Source: Chlorogloeopsis sp. ULAP01
Lineage (GTDB): Bacteria > Cyanobacteriota > Cyanobacteriia > Cyanobacteriales > Nostocaceae
Reading direction: 5' to 3'
DNA length: 64,000 nt
Assembly (NCBI RefSeq): GCF_030381805.1
Contig: NZ_JAUDRH010000022.1
Coordinates: forward strand, 41,733 to 105,732
Position 1 is the first letter of the stretch, and each line of letters begins with the position of its first letter. A model generated the notes under the pieces. It was not told the DNA's origin. It did no database searches and saw nothing but the letters and a program-made list of their open reading frames with translations. Positions 34,361 through 43,785 of the stretch are shown here, in pieces. Made by a program: the position numbers and the translations under genes.

Positions 34361-34809
34361 TGATTTTCTCCTATCTGATTTTTCAAATTAGTATTGTCAG
34401 TTACAGGATATGCTGACTTGATTGTTCCATCTGCATTTCTGACAACAACTGCACGAGTTACATTTTCAGTTGTACTGTCATTAGGGTGATAGACTCAACC
34501 AATAGGCCGCTTGAAATCAATTATGTATCGACCAGGATATTTTGGTGTCACCTTCTCAGCCTCTACCCAATACTCTGCACTATACCACTGTCCTTGGTTA
34601 TCTTGAGTGCTATTAGCTCTTCCCTGGAGTTCACTTGGCTTCTTTTTGGGGCCATGATGTCGCTCAATATGATCGTAAGCTTTTGTAGATTTAGGATTGT
34701 TCCACTGGGGTTCAACTCCACTTCCTCTCCATTCGTAACTGCTTCCAACTTGGATTGTAGAATCTGTGATATCTTGTTGTATAACTTCTACTGCATCATT
34801 TTCGTTCAA
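34357..34809 (-). pseudogene. Toxin-like frame with in-frame TGA
   Basis: The frame begins at TTG 34809, with GAGGAGG 12 bases upstream; an in-frame TAA lies just before it, so this is a stand-alone module. It reads WRGSGVEPQWNN, STKAYDHIERHHGPKKKP, GQWYSAEYWVEAEKVTPKYP and DFKRPIG, then TGA at 34495-34497. After the stop the same frame goes on as VYHPNDSTTENVTR, AVVVRNADGTIKSAYPV and stops at 34357, overlapping the next ATG. The last part looks like the end of a known style of C-terminal toxin domain. A CGA-to-TGA change would restore Arg at the stop. Confidence 0.6.
34495..34809 (-). CDS. Truncated toxin-like domain, 104 residues
   Basis: If the TGA at 34495-34497 is a true stop, the product has 104 residues from TTG 34809 and lacks the last 46 residues of the domain. 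It carries ERHHGP, a possible catalytic His cluster, but no secretion signal or N-terminal trafficking domain of a polymorphic toxin. It probably cannot be delivered or fold fully. The family assignment is uncertain. Confidence 0.5.
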   Translation of the reverse strand: MNENDAVEVIQQDITDSTIQVGSSYEWRGSGVEPQWNNPKSTKAYDHIERHHGPKKKPSELQGRANSTQDNQGQWYSAEYWVEAEKVTPKYPGRYIIDFKRPIG

Positions 34810-34877
34810 AACAATTTATTTCCTCCTCAAAAATAAATAGAACTCATAACAAGTCATCACTCTTTTGGCTTTAAAAA

Positions 34878-34914
34878 CAAATCCTTGGTAGCCAATGATG
34901 ACACCAAGGATTTG
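34878..34914 (-). terminator. Terminator of the histidine kinase operon
   Basis: CAAATCCTTGGT (34878-34889) and ACCAAGGATTTG (34903-34914) form a perfect 12-bp stem with a 13-base loop. The minus strand continues TTTTTAAAG. It lies about 60 bases after the response regulator/kinase stop. Confidence 0.85.
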
Positions 34915-34973
34915 AGCAATACAATAAATACAATTTCGTGCAAGTTAGATAAAATCTCTCACTCTATCTATCC

Positions 34974-36308
34974 CTAAGCAACTCGCGAAAATTGCTGTCG
35001 CTGTTGAGTGGGAATTTTAATGATAAATTCTGTTCCCTTTCCAACTGTGGATTGGCATTGTAGACTACCACCATGTTTTTCCACAATAATTTGTTGGCTA
35101 ATAGATAAACCCAATCCAGTTCCTTTCCCAACAGGTTTTGTTGTAAAGAAAGGATTGAACAGTTTCGCTTTTACATCTTCACAAATTCCTGGGCCGCTAT
35201 CGGCAATATAAATAGCAACCCAGTCATCTCCAATCATCTTTGTGCAAATCTTAATTTGACTTGGTTGCTGTCTCATATCCTCAAATGAACGCTGTTGATT
35301 GTATTCATCGAGTGCATCGATCGCATTTGAAATAATATTCATAAAAACTTGATTGAGCGGCCCAGCATAGCACCCTACTGGTGGTAACATAGAGTACTCT
35401 TTAACCACTTCAATTTCAGAGTGCTCTGGTTTTGCCTTAAGACGGTAATTTAAAATAGTGAGCGTGCTATCAATACATTCATGAATATCAACCTCTGTGA
35501 TTCCAGTGTCGTCTACACGAGAGAAGTTTCGCATCGACTTTACAATTTCGCGAACGCGTCGTGCGCCAAAATTCATAGAATTGAGCAGCTTTAATAAATC
35601 ATCCTGAAGAAAATTCAGATCAATCGCTTCCAGTTCAGCTTGAATATTAGGGGTAGGATTTGGATATTCTTCTTGATAGAGGTGCAACAGATTCAGCACT
35701 TCTTGAGCATATTCATTGGCATGAATGATATTGCCATAGATAAAATTTACAGGGTTATTAATCTCATGAGCAATTCCAGCAACCATTTGTCCTAAACTAG
35801 ACATTTTCTCGCTTTGAATCAGCTTGATTTGCATTTGTTGCAGCTTGTCATAGGCAAGGCTTACTTCTGCAATTTTTTGCTCTAACTGGACATTTTTATA
35901 TTCGAGATTTTCAGCTAAATCATGTAGTTTTAGGTGTAATTTTACCCGTGATAGCACTTCCTCATGTTGGAAAGGTTTAGTGACATAGTCAACAGCACCT
36001 GCTTGAAAACCTTCAACTTTGTTAGCTGTATCAGAGAGTGCTGTCATAAAGATGACAGGAATATCTTTTGTTTCCGGAACTGCCTTCAATTGACGACAGG
36101 TTTCAAAGCCATCAATCTCTGGCATCATGACATCCAACAAGATTAAATTGGGTAGAGCATATTTAACCCGCTCCAAGGCTATTTTGCCAGATTTCGCTAC
36201 CCATACTTCTAAGCCAGCCTGATCGAGGGTGTCAGATAAGACACCTAAATTGGCAGGATTGTCATCAACAATGAGAACTGTTGCAGCTTGATTAGTAACA
36301 AGATTCAT
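34974..36308 (-). CDS. Response regulator-histidine kinase fusion
   Basis: The 444-residue protein has an N-terminal receiver domain (VLIVDDNPANLG, phospho-acceptor Asp in LLDVMMPEIDG at about residue 59, FMTALSD and Lys in VTKPF). A coiled coil follows (ENLEYKNVQLEQKIAEV). The transmitter has the H box IAHEINNPVNF and the ATPase motifs ISNAIDALDEYN and DSGPGI, then GTGLGLSISQ. It has no membrane segment and is cytoplasmic. The start is 5 bp after the stop of the hybrid kinase gene, so the two form an operon and probably one phosphorelay. Confidence 0.95.
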   Translation of the reverse strand: MNLVTNQAATVLIVDDNPANLGVLSDTLDQAGLEVWVAKSGKIALERVKYALPNLILLDVMMPEIDGFETCRQLKAVPETKDIPVIFMTALSDTANKVEGFQAGAVDYVTKPFQHEEVLSRVKLHLKLHDLAENLEYKNVQLEQKIAEVSLAYDKLQQMQIKLIQSEKMSSLGQMVAGIAHEINNPVNFIYGNIIHANEYAQEVLNLLHLYQEEYPNPTPNIQAELEAIDLNFLQDDLLKLLNSMNFGARRVREIVKSMRNFSRVDDTGITEVDIHECIDSTLTILNYRLKAKPEHSEIEVVKEYSMLPPVGCYAGPLNQVFMNIISNAIDALDEYNQQRSFEDMRQQPSQIKICTKMIGDDWVAIYIADSGPGICEDVKAKLFNPFFTTKPVGKGTGLGLSISQQIIVEKHGGSLQCQSTVGKGTEFIIKIPTQQRQQFSRVA

Positions 36309-36313
36309 AATGC

Positions 36314-39300
36314 TTATTTGTAAGATTGAATGAGTGCTAAAATTTCCTGGTCTTGAAATCCTTTGGCTAATTGGTGCATCTTTTTAGCAAAGGGGATGTA
36401 TTTTTTATCCATCTGTTCGAGCAATGCCGCTTGTTTAATAATTCCCTTAAAGTTGCCTTTCATTGCCAACTCATGCAGGCTTTCCAGTTCTGCGGTAGGT
36501 GGAGCAACCATCTCAGCATTATTTACCTCCGGTTGGCTAACAATTTTTTGCTCTTCATAAACCCATTCCAGATGGAGAAGTTTTCGTAATTTCTGGAAAA
36601 GTTCCATTGCCTGTACTGGTTTGGGGAGAAAATCATTTCCTCCTACTTCCAAGCTGCGATGCCGATCGCTTTCAAATACACTTGCTGATGAAACAAGGAT
36701 GGCAATGTCTTTAAACGCTTCGCAATTGCGAATACGTTTGATGAGTGCAAATCCATCCTGACTTGGCATCAATAAGTCGGTGAGGACAAGATCTGGCTGA
36801 AATTCTAAGATTTTCTCCCAACCCTCTTGCCCATTTTCGGCTTCAAAAACTTCAAAACCGATGGGACTAAGCAAATTGGCAATCACAGAGCGGTTTGCCC
36901 ATTTGTCATCAACCACTAGAATCTTAGGATGGCAATCTTTGATGCCAATAATTTGTCCTTTGTCGTCGGCTTGAGAAGTTTTCACCCATTCATCGGCTTC
37001 AGGCAAGATCACCTCAAACCAGAAAATACTACCAATGCCCACTTCACTTTGAACTTGAATGGTGCTGCCCATCAATTCCACAATTCTTTGGCTAATTGCC
37101 AAGCCCAAGCCAGTGCCTTCGGTTTGTCGGCGACTATCTCCTACTTGCTCAAAAGGTTGAAAAATGGCTTGGAGTTTTTCCTGGGGTATGCCAACACCTG
37201 TATCGCGTACTTCAAAGCGGATTTTTCCTTCAGAGGCATAAGCGATCGTGAAAGTGACGCTGCCTGCATCGGTAAATTTGATGGCATTGCTCAGAAGATT
37301 TATCAACACTTGCCGCAGGCGTTTTTCATCACCATGAATACCGATGGGTAATTCTGGGGCTAATTGAGAGTGAAACTGAATGTTCTTCAGTTCGGCTCGG
37401 ATGCGGCACATTTCCGCTACGCCTTGCAGAAATGCCGGGAAGTGGAAATCGGTGGGTATTAGTTCTACTTTCTGTGCTTCAATTTTTGACAAATCCAGGA
37501 TGTCATTGATCAAAGTTAGTAAATGTGAGCCGCATTGATAAATTACATCAATCCGCGATCGCTCTTCTTCTTTGAGGTGTTTGGAACGCTGAAGAATTTG
37601 AGCATAACCCAGAATACCGTTAAGCGGAGTCCGTAGCTCGTGGCTCATGTTGGCAAGAAATTCACTTTTGGCAAAACTTGCTGCTTCTGCTGCTTCTTTG
37701 GCTTTGGCAAGCGCTATTTCAAATTGTTTGCGTTCGGTAATATCGTTGTTAATTTCCAATTGCTTGCAAGGTTGCCCAGTTCCATCGCGTTGTAGTGTCC
37801 AGCGACTGGCTACAATGATATGACGTCCGTCACAGGTGGTGTGGTGTAGTTCTCCCTGCCAGTGTCCTTGCTGCAAAAACTCCGTTAAGACAGTTTCTAA
37901 GGGTTTGGGAAAGACAGTGTGCAGGAATGTGTGAATGTACTGTCCGATGACTTCTTCTTTTTTCCAACCGTAGAGGAGTTCTGCTCCGCGATTCCAGTAC
38001 GCTATTCGGTCATCCATGTCCCGAATGATAATAGCATCGCTGGCTGAGTCTAGAATTTCTAGCGTTTGACGCAGCACTTGCTCGGCTTGCTTGCGTTCGG
38101 TAATGTCAGTATGTACACCGAACCACTCTCGAATGTTGCCATCTGCATTCAGTAATGGAACTGCTCGAATACTCATGTGGCGATACTCACCATCATGATG
38201 ACGAAGACGATACTCTACCTCACAAGTTGTTTTGTTGGTAACAGCCACTGACCATGAATTGTAAGCTTGAGATTGGTCATCGGGATGAACAGCATTTAGC
38301 CATCCCAATCCTTTCAGTTCCTCAAATGACTGTCCAGTAAAAGCATTCCATTGGGTTTGCCCAGAAGTAAATTCACCTTCTACATTGGTAGTCCAACTCA
38401 GTTGACTAGTGGCTTCAGTTAGCGTGCGGAATCTTTCTTCGCTATGTTGAAGCGCCATCTCCGCTCGTTTGCGATCGGTAATATTTCGTGTTACAGCAAT
38501 GACACCCAGAATACTGCCATCAATATCCCGCCAAGGAGCCTTAGTGGTGAAAAATATTTCACTAGTCTCACCATTAGAGAGAACCTCCTCATAAGTCTCA
38601 ATAGCGCCTGTAGCGAGAATCTGTTGGTCTTTTGCCATCAATTCTTGTGCAACATCAGGCGGAAACAACTCAAAATCGTCCTTACCAATAAATTCTTCAA
38701 CTGACTTGCCAAGAAAATTGGATGCATTAGAGTTAAGGGCGATATAATCCCCCTTCTGGTCTTTAACAACAATAACGTCTGGTGTACTTTCTAAAATAGA
38801 GCGCAATAGGAGTTTGCTTTCGCGCAGGGCTGCTTCAGCTTGTTTATACTGAGTGATATTTTCGCTAAACATGATCATGCCACCGATTTCACCGCTTGCT
38901 GTATGCCAAGGGCGGAGCGATCGGCGTACCCATTCAACAGATCCATCTGCGCGTGGATAACAATCTTCTTCACGTTGTTCGATCGCTCCTGCTAAACACC
39001 GTTGGTGAATCTGCTGCCACTCTGGTGAAACGTCAGGAAAAACCTCGTAGTGAGAGCGTCCGATAATGTCATCTGTTAGATTATTTGCTTGGAGCCATTT
39101 ACGGCTCACAGCCAGATAACGCATTTCGCGATCAAACACAACCATCGCTACAGGAGCATATTCAATGGCTTGCTCCAAGTATGCTGTGCTATCGTGCATA
39201 GCAATTTGTGCTTGGTTATTTTGAGTTACATCAGTGTTTATTCCAACCCATTCACGAGTCACACCGTTGAATTGTGCTTCGTTGCGCTTTGGGGTGTTCT

Positions 39301-39382
39301 GAGAGTTTGCTCGTGGCATTTCGCTGGCGATTTCCTGTTGCTCATTCGCCTGAGAGTTTTCAGATGGTAATCTTTGGCTCAT
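36314..39382 (-). CDS. PAS-rich hybrid histidine kinase
   Basis: ATG 39382 gives 1022 residues. Four PAS domains lie at about 67-180, 190-305, 315-430 and 440-555. Before the first, at about 38-55, the segment NGVTREWVGINTDVTQ looks like the end of a lost PAS domain. The kinase has the H box NMSHELRTPLNGILG (His near 581), ATP motifs LLSNAIKFTD, RDTGVGIPQ and GTGLGLAIS. A receiver domain follows at about 830-950 with Asp in LVLTDLLMP, then about 70 helical residues that may be a remnant of an Hpt domain. No membrane helix is seen, so the signal is cytoplasmic. The downstream kinase is in the same operon. Confidence 0.95.
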   Translation of the reverse strand: MSQRLPSENSQANEQQEIASEMPRANSQNTPKRNEAQFNGVTREWVGINTDVTQNNQAQIAMHDSTAYLEQAIEYAPVAMVVFDREMRYLAVSRKWLQANNLTDDIIGRSHYEVFPDVSPEWQQIHQRCLAGAIEQREEDCYPRADGSVEWVRRSLRPWHTASGEIGGMIMFSENITQYKQAEAALRESKLLLRSILESTPDVIVVKDQKGDYIALNSNASNFLGKSVEEFIGKDDFELFPPDVAQELMAKDQQILATGAIETYEEVLSNGETSEIFFTTKAPWRDIDGSILGVIAVTRNITDRKRAEMALQHSEERFRTLTEATSQLSWTTNVEGEFTSGQTQWNAFTGQSFEELKGLGWLNAVHPDDQSQAYNSWSVAVTNKTTCEVEYRLRHHDGEYRHMSIRAVPLLNADGNIREWFGVHTDITERKQAEQVLRQTLEILDSASDAIIIRDMDDRIAYWNRGAELLYGWKKEEVIGQYIHTFLHTVFPKPLETVLTEFLQQGHWQGELHHTTCDGRHIIVASRWTLQRDGTGQPCKQLEINNDITERKQFEIALAKAKEAAEAASFAKSEFLANMSHELRTPLNGILGYAQILQRSKHLKEEERSRIDVIYQCGSHLLTLINDILDLSKIEAQKVELIPTDFHFPAFLQGVAEMCRIRAELKNIQFHSQLAPELPIGIHGDEKRLRQVLINLLSNAIKFTDAGSVTFTIAYASEGKIRFEVRDTGVGIPQEKLQAIFQPFEQVGDSRRQTEGTGLGLAISQRIVELMGSTIQVQSEVGIGSIFWFEVILPEADEWVKTSQADDKGQIIGIKDCHPKILVVDDKWANRSVIANLLSPIGFEVFEAENGQEGWEKILEFQPDLVLTDLLMPSQDGFALIKRIRNCEAFKDIAILVSSASVFESDRHRSLEVGGNDFLPKPVQAMELFQKLRKLLHLEWVYEEQKIVSQPEVNNAEMVAPPTAELESLHELAMKGNFKGIIKQAALLEQMDKKYIPFAKKMHQLAKGFQDQEILALIQSYK

Positions 39383-39683
39383 GGTCAATCCTGCATTCCA
39401 ACATAGATTTGAGGACTTTTACTAGATCAAGGGTTAGATATGCTTCAAATCTGAAATTGGTTGCACAAAATCGTCCGTATTTGGGTGTCTATCAAGCAGA
39501 GTGAACTGTCAAACTCGGAAAATTAATAGAGTAAACCAATTTCTGACTTTTCTGTCTCTATTTAAACCAAATTTATATTGAGTAGAGATCCGGACAAAAA
39601 CGGAAATAGAGCTTTATAGTACTTAAAATTTATTTTAAAAATAAGTACTTCTTAACACTTTTTGTAACGTTAATATCTCTTAG
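39383..39683. other. Intergenic region upstream of the hybrid kinase
   Basis: About 300 bp, AT-rich, between the hybrid kinase start and the end of the Uma2 gene. The kinase promoter must be here. I see no gene, repeat or strong hairpin. Confidence 0.45.
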
Positions 39684-40400
39684 TTAAAGTTGCTCTGGAT
39701 CAATTCCCCTTTCTCGCAATCGCGCTAACAAGTCTTGATAGCGCTGCCGCTCCTGCTCTAGTTGCTGTAGTGCTGCTTCCTTCTGTTGACGCTCTTGTTC
39801 AGCGCGTTGACGCTCTTGTTCTCGGAGTTGATCGAGTTCTACTGGTGTTAGAAATCGCTGTCCATCAGGACGATAAATTTCCAGTGTGTCTGATGTTACC
39901 TCAAACCGCACTCCCAAGCGAGGACTAACCCAATTATTTATTTCTTCAATTACTTCTAAGTTATCCCCAGAACGTAGCAAACCAGTTAATTCCAAGGTGT
40001 CTGGATTATATATGTAATATTCTTCAACGCCATAACGTTGGTAGAACAGAAGCTTGTTTGCCATCTCTTTAGTTGTGTTGCCAGGAGATAGGATTTCAAA
40101 TACTACCTGTGGTGATATGTTGTCTTCTTTCCACTGTAAATAAGACCCTCTATCACCCTTGTGTCTACCAAAAACCACCATAACATCGGGAGCTTGGCGA
40201 ATTTTTATCTTTCCCTCAACTGGATACCAAAGCAAATCTCCTGCGACAAAGATATTATCTTGTGATGCAAACAAGATTTCTAAATTTTCTTTAATGGTGA
40301 CAATCCAGCGAAATTGTTTAGTGTTATCTGCCATTGGCTGCCCGTCACTTTCCGGGTAGATGATTTCTGCTGCGGTTTCTGATGGAAGTTGCTGTACCAT
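39684..40400 (-). CDS. Uma2 family putative endonuclease
   Basis: The 238-residue protein belongs to the Uma2 (DUF820) group, which is greatly expanded in cyanobacteria and has a PD-(D/E)xK nuclease fold. It shows PDVMVVFGRHKGDRGSY, VVFEILSPGNTTKEMANKL with the Glu and Lys of the core, and YGVEEYYIYNPD. From about residue 180 a charged coiled coil follows (REQERQRAEQERQQKEAAL). AGGAGG is 11 bases before ATG 40400. The true substrate of this family is not known. Confidence 0.88.
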   Translation of the reverse strand: MVQQLPSETAAEIIYPESDGQPMADNTKQFRWIVTIKENLEILFASQDNIFVAGDLLWYPVEGKIKIRQAPDVMVVFGRHKGDRGSYLQWKEDNISPQVVFEILSPGNTTKEMANKLLFYQRYGVEEYYIYNPDTLELTGLLRSGDNLEVIEEINNWVSPRLGVRFEVTSDTLEIYRPDGQRFLTPVELDQLREQERQRAEQERQQKEAALQQLEQERQRYQDLLARLRERGIDPEQL

Positions 40401-40518
40401 ACGCTACAAAACCTCCTAATTGGGTTTATTGACTACAGGCTAAGGATTGTCGCTCATATATTTAAGTTTAGATATTGTGGTGAAGAGCGATCGCCCACAT
40501 TGAGACAAACGGTTACTA

Positions 40519-41418
40519 TTAACTCAGTGGTGTGCGCACTTGTTGTAAAAATAGCTGCCATTCACTCTTGATATCCGCAGCACGAATGACACAATCTACA
40601 AAGTCTTCGACAATGACAAAAGTAAGCTGATTAGGTTCACTGAGTAATTCTTTCAAACTTTTTTCACACTTACGAACACTTTCAATCTGAGCAATTTTGA
40701 GATTGAGAAACACTTGTTCAGCAGAGGGCGATGTTAGCTGAAGCGTTTTCGGTTCATTTGGGGTGAGTCCATCTAAATGAGGACGAATGCGATAGTGTAA
40801 AAATTCAGGGTAAGAAAGCTCAAACTCCGCTAGCACCTGGAATGCAGACTTAAGTTGACTAGGTTTACCTTGCACTAGTTGATTAGGTATTTGTGCGGCT
40901 ATTGCTTTAATAAACTCAGAACCTCTAGCTTCTGTCAGTTTTCCTAAATTGTCCTGAGCAATCAATACCTCTGCTACTTGTGATTTGACTCGTTGTGGCG
41001 ATCGCTGCAAAACCTCATCTAGTGATGATAAATATCTTGTTATGTGAGCGCGTATTTCATTCAGATACTTCTCGTAAATAATTTCGTAACTCTGCTCGAT
41101 TTCATAACGCTTTTGAATTTCTTTAATGGCAGGAACTCCTGTATCATTTCGACACCTTTGAACAGCTACTTCTATTTGCTTTTTCAAATCAGTATCTACA
41201 TCGTGGCGTTTTTTCCTCAGATCCAGAAGTAAATTTTCAAAACCTGATGTGAGTCCGAGCCAAACTTCATTGAACTTTGGATCTAACAAGTTTATTTCTT
41301 GAGGTTCTGGCTTTGGCTGATCTAAAGCCCAATCTGTTATTTGTTCTGCAACGGTAAAGTTTTTCTCAGCACCGTCGGCTATGTTTGGATTAGTATTTGT
41401 ATTCATCTGACAGCTCAT
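40519..41418 (-). CDS. Hypothetical cytoplasmic helical protein
   Basis: The 299-residue protein has no recognised domain. The amino end is acidic and Pro-rich (DQPKPEPQEINLLDPKFNEV), and the rest is helical with alternating Lys/Glu residues (LRKKRHDVDTDLKKQIEVA, RYEIEQSYEIIYEKYLNEI). There are no membrane segments or signal peptide. The ATG at 41418 and a second ATG four codons in are both possible. It is on the same strand as the Uma2 gene with 118 bp between. Confidence 0.6.
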   Translation of the reverse strand: MSCQMNTNTNPNIADGAEKNFTVAEQITDWALDQPKPEPQEINLLDPKFNEVWLGLTSGFENLLLDLRKKRHDVDTDLKKQIEVAVQRCRNDTGVPAIKEIQKRYEIEQSYEIIYEKYLNEIRAHITRYLSSLDEVLQRSPQRVKSQVAEVLIAQDNLGKLTEARGSEFIKAIAAQIPNQLVQGKPSQLKSAFQVLAEFELSYPEFLHYRIRPHLDGLTPNEPKTLQLTSPSAEQVFLNLKIAQIESVRKCEKSLKELLSEPNQLTFVIVEDFVDCVIRAADIKSEWQLFLQQVRTPLS

Positions 41419-41666
41419 TCAACCAATGTTTCAGCATTTACTGAGAGCTTGAGGGTTAATCCAATCGATGTTGAAACAAATCTGATAATAATAACATGAA
41501 ACAATCAACTTTTTCAATTCTCATTGATAGTGTTCCCAAGTTTACAAGCAAACTAACAATTGCTAATCAAGGAGTTTTAGAACGCAAATATTGTTGATGA
41601 TCATTTGTTCGTCTAAAAGCTCTACAGGCTATATTGCAGTTAACCAATCAATTAGGAAGAGTATCC

Positions 41667-42338
41667 GTGTTTCCCCTTCATGACAACAATCCGACACGAA
41701 TCACCCCGTATTTAACCTATGGGTTGATTGGGATGAATATTTTAGTTTTTTTTCACCAACTTAGTTTATCAAGACCAGGTTTGGAACAGTTTTTACAGCA
41801 GTATGCAGTTGTTCCGCAACAATTAACTGCTAATTTTGCTGGAGAGTGGCCAACATTATTTACGTCACAATTTTTACATGGAGGTTGGTGGCATCTGATC
41901 TCGAATATGGTATTTCTGTGGGTCTTTGGCAACAATATCGAAGACCGTTTAGGTCATATCAAATATCTCATTTTTTACTTGAGTTGTGGTGCTTTAGCTG
42001 CCTTATGCCAGTGGTTTATCAATATGAATTCTGCTATTCCTTCCTTAGGCGCAAGCGGAGCTATTTCTGGTGTTTTAGGGGCATACTTAATTCGTTTTCC
42101 CCAATCTCAAATTCTCAGCTTAGTTTTCTTAGGTTTTTTCGTCACCACAATCAGAGTTCCTGCCATTCTACTGATAGGGTTATTTTTTATCCAGAATGTC
42201 ATCGCTGGTTTTGCCGCTCTACAAACAGCTGCCAATATGACTATGGAGACAGGGGGAGTTGCTTACTGGGCCCATATTGGTGGCTTTGTGTTTGGGATTA
42301 TACTCGCTCCCTTATTTGGATTATTTAAACAGGATTAG
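41667..42338 (+). CDS. Rhomboid family intramembrane serine protease
   Basis: I chose GTG 41667 (FPLHDNNPTRITPY) with AGGAAG about 7 bases before it; a longer frame begins at TTG 41634. The 223-residue protein has about six membrane helices with the conserved HGGWWHLISNM, the catalytic Ser in LGASGAISGVLGAY and the His in AHIGGFVFGI. It cleaves membrane proteins within the bilayer; targets are unknown. A strong terminator follows at 42360. Confidence 0.92.
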   Translation: MFPLHDNNPTRITPYLTYGLIGMNILVFFHQLSLSRPGLEQFLQQYAVVPQQLTANFAGEWPTLFTSQFLHGGWWHLISNMVFLWVFGNNIEDRLGHIKYLIFYLSCGALAALCQWFINMNSAIPSLGASGAISGVLGAYLIRFPQSQILSLVFLGFFVTTIRVPAILLIGLFFIQNVIAGFAALQTAANMTMETGGVAYWAHIGGFVFGIILAPLFGLFKQD

Positions 42339-42359
42339 AGCTAGAAGATAATTTTTGTT

Positions 42360-42392
42360 GTGACCACTCTTAACTGAGTGGTCACTTTTTTT
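42360..42392 (+). terminator. Rho-independent terminator after the rhomboid gene
   Basis: GTGACCACTC and GAGTGGTCAC form a perfect 10-bp stem with the loop TTAACT, followed by seven T. It lies 21 bases after the stop at 42338. Confidence 0.93.
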
Positions 42393-42467
42393 GATGAAGT
42401 TAAATCATCCAATATTTACAAGAATTGGTAAAATTTTTACCAATTAAGTATCACTAATTATCAAGCG

Positions 42468-42977
42468 TCACGATACAGTTTCTAGACTAATGACATATTC
42501 GAGCAGACCTTCACAAGCATCGACGAGCAAATCGATCACTCGCTCAAATCCCTCTGCACCGCCGTAGTAAGGATCTGGAACTTCTTTGAGAGTATGTCTG
42601 GAGCAAAAATCACACATTAGACGTACTTTATGGTGATGTTGCCCAGTCGGATCGAGATAGAGGATGTCCTCATAATTTTCTCGATCCATCGCCAAAATCA
42701 AATCAAAGTCTTGAAAATCCAATTCTTGAAACTGGCGAGCACGACCACGCATTTTTATTCCTAACTTTTGAGCAGCTGCAACGCTCATGCGTCGATCTGG
42801 GGGGCTACCAATGTGATAGCTAGATGTTCCAGCAGAGTCGCAGATAATGCGATCGCGCAGTGGCGATCCAGAAGATTGACTCCACTCAGACTGCTCGATC
42901 AGATGATTCATAATATTTTCTGCTGCTGGCGATCGGCAAATATTCCCCAGGCAGACAAATAAAAGCTTGTAAGCCAT
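42468..42977 (-). CDS. Low-molecular-weight protein tyrosine phosphatase
   Basis: I chose ATG 42977 (MAYKLLFVCLGNICRS) over the longer frame, because the residues before it are translated from a GC-rich repeat. The product has 169 residues. The P-loop C(x)5R has Cys9 and Arg15, followed by SPAAENI. The general acid Asp lies in PDPYYGGAEGFE near the C-terminus. It dephosphorylates tyrosine residues; in bacteria such enzymes often act on polysaccharide kinases. It is alone on its strand segment. Confidence 0.94.
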   Translation of the reverse strand: MAYKLLFVCLGNICRSPAAENIMNHLIEQSEWSQSSGSPLRDRIICDSAGTSSYHIGSPPDRRMSVAAAQKLGIKMRGRARQFQELDFQDFDLILAMDRENYEDILYLDPTGQHHHKVRLMCDFCSRHTLKEVPDPYYGGAEGFERVIDLLVDACEGLLEYVISLETVS

Positions 42978-43019
42978 AGATTTTCTTATCCTTTGTCCTC
43001 TCTTACAAAGTTCTGAGCC

Positions 43020-43100
43020 TCCTTGTGGAGGAGCTTGCGCTAACGCCGGTAGCTGGCGCACCCTGCGGGAAGCCGCAAGGGCGTCTACAGACTTTGCGCT
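43020..43100. repeat. GC-rich interspersed repeat upstream of the phosphatase gene
   Basis: The copy reads CACCCTGCGGGAAGCCGC and AAGGGCGTCTAC, words that recur in the 46.25-46.83-kb island. It is translated as the false amino end of the phosphatase frame. Confidence 0.75.
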
Positions 43101-43149
43101 TTGTCATTAGGATAAGACAAATGACAAATGACAAACTAAGAATCACTAT

Positions 43150-43500
43150 TTACTGAAAACCAGGAAGTTCCAACCCACTGGTCAATTCTTCCATGCGTTC
43201 CCGCATTGTTGCCGTGGACTTATTGTAGGCATCTTTCATTGCTGCCGTAATGAGATCGGAAAGTACCTCTGCTCCTTCATTGAGGGCATCTGGCGAAACT
43301 TCCACCCGCTTGGGTTCTTGATTTCCACTGACTATTACCTTAACCAGACCACCGCCTGCTTCTCCTTGGATTTCCATTTGCTCCAATTCTTCTTGGAGTC
43401 GCTTGGCACCTTCTTGTACTTGCTGCGCTTTTTTAAAGGCGTCAGCCAGTTCTTTCATTTTTCCCAAGCCAAAGCCAAATCCCTGTCCTTTACCAGTCAT
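43150..43500 (-). CDS. YbaB/EbfC family nucleoid-associated protein
   Basis: The 116-residue protein has the YbaB pattern: MKELADAFKKAQQVQEG, VKVIVSGNQEPKRVEVSPDAL and DLITAAMKDAYNKS. These small dimeric proteins bind DNA without strong sequence preference. Start ATG 43500. Length is normal. No operon partner such as recR or dnaX is next to it. Confidence 0.93.
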   Translation of the reverse strand: MTGKGQGFGFGLGKMKELADAFKKAQQVQEGAKRLQEELEQMEIQGEAGGGLVKVIVSGNQEPKRVEVSPDALNEGAEVLSDLITAAMKDAYNKSTATMRERMEELTSGLELPGFQ

Positions 43501-43785
43501 AATTAATTGTCCACCTGTGCTTTGATTAACAAGTCAAATTCAACAAATTCAATTATAGATGCGGTGGCTGATTTGCCTATTTTTACTCCTAGAGTTTTGC
43601 ATTTGATCAAGAATGGCACAATATTACCAAAAGTAGCCAACTTTTGAACTAACAGCATAAAGCATAAATTTTCTGACTTTCTCGTTTCGTCTGCTTTTGC
43701 CTTTACATATGCTGACTGTACTGTGGGAAGATTATTGATGGGTTATGCCCAGTCAAGAATTTGATACTGCGTTTCTTGCCTTCTC

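Noticed and set aside
42978..43061. 28-residue N-terminal extension of the LMW phosphatase
   Set aside because: It is translated from a GC-rich repeat and the conserved family start is MAYKLLFVCLGN at 42977.
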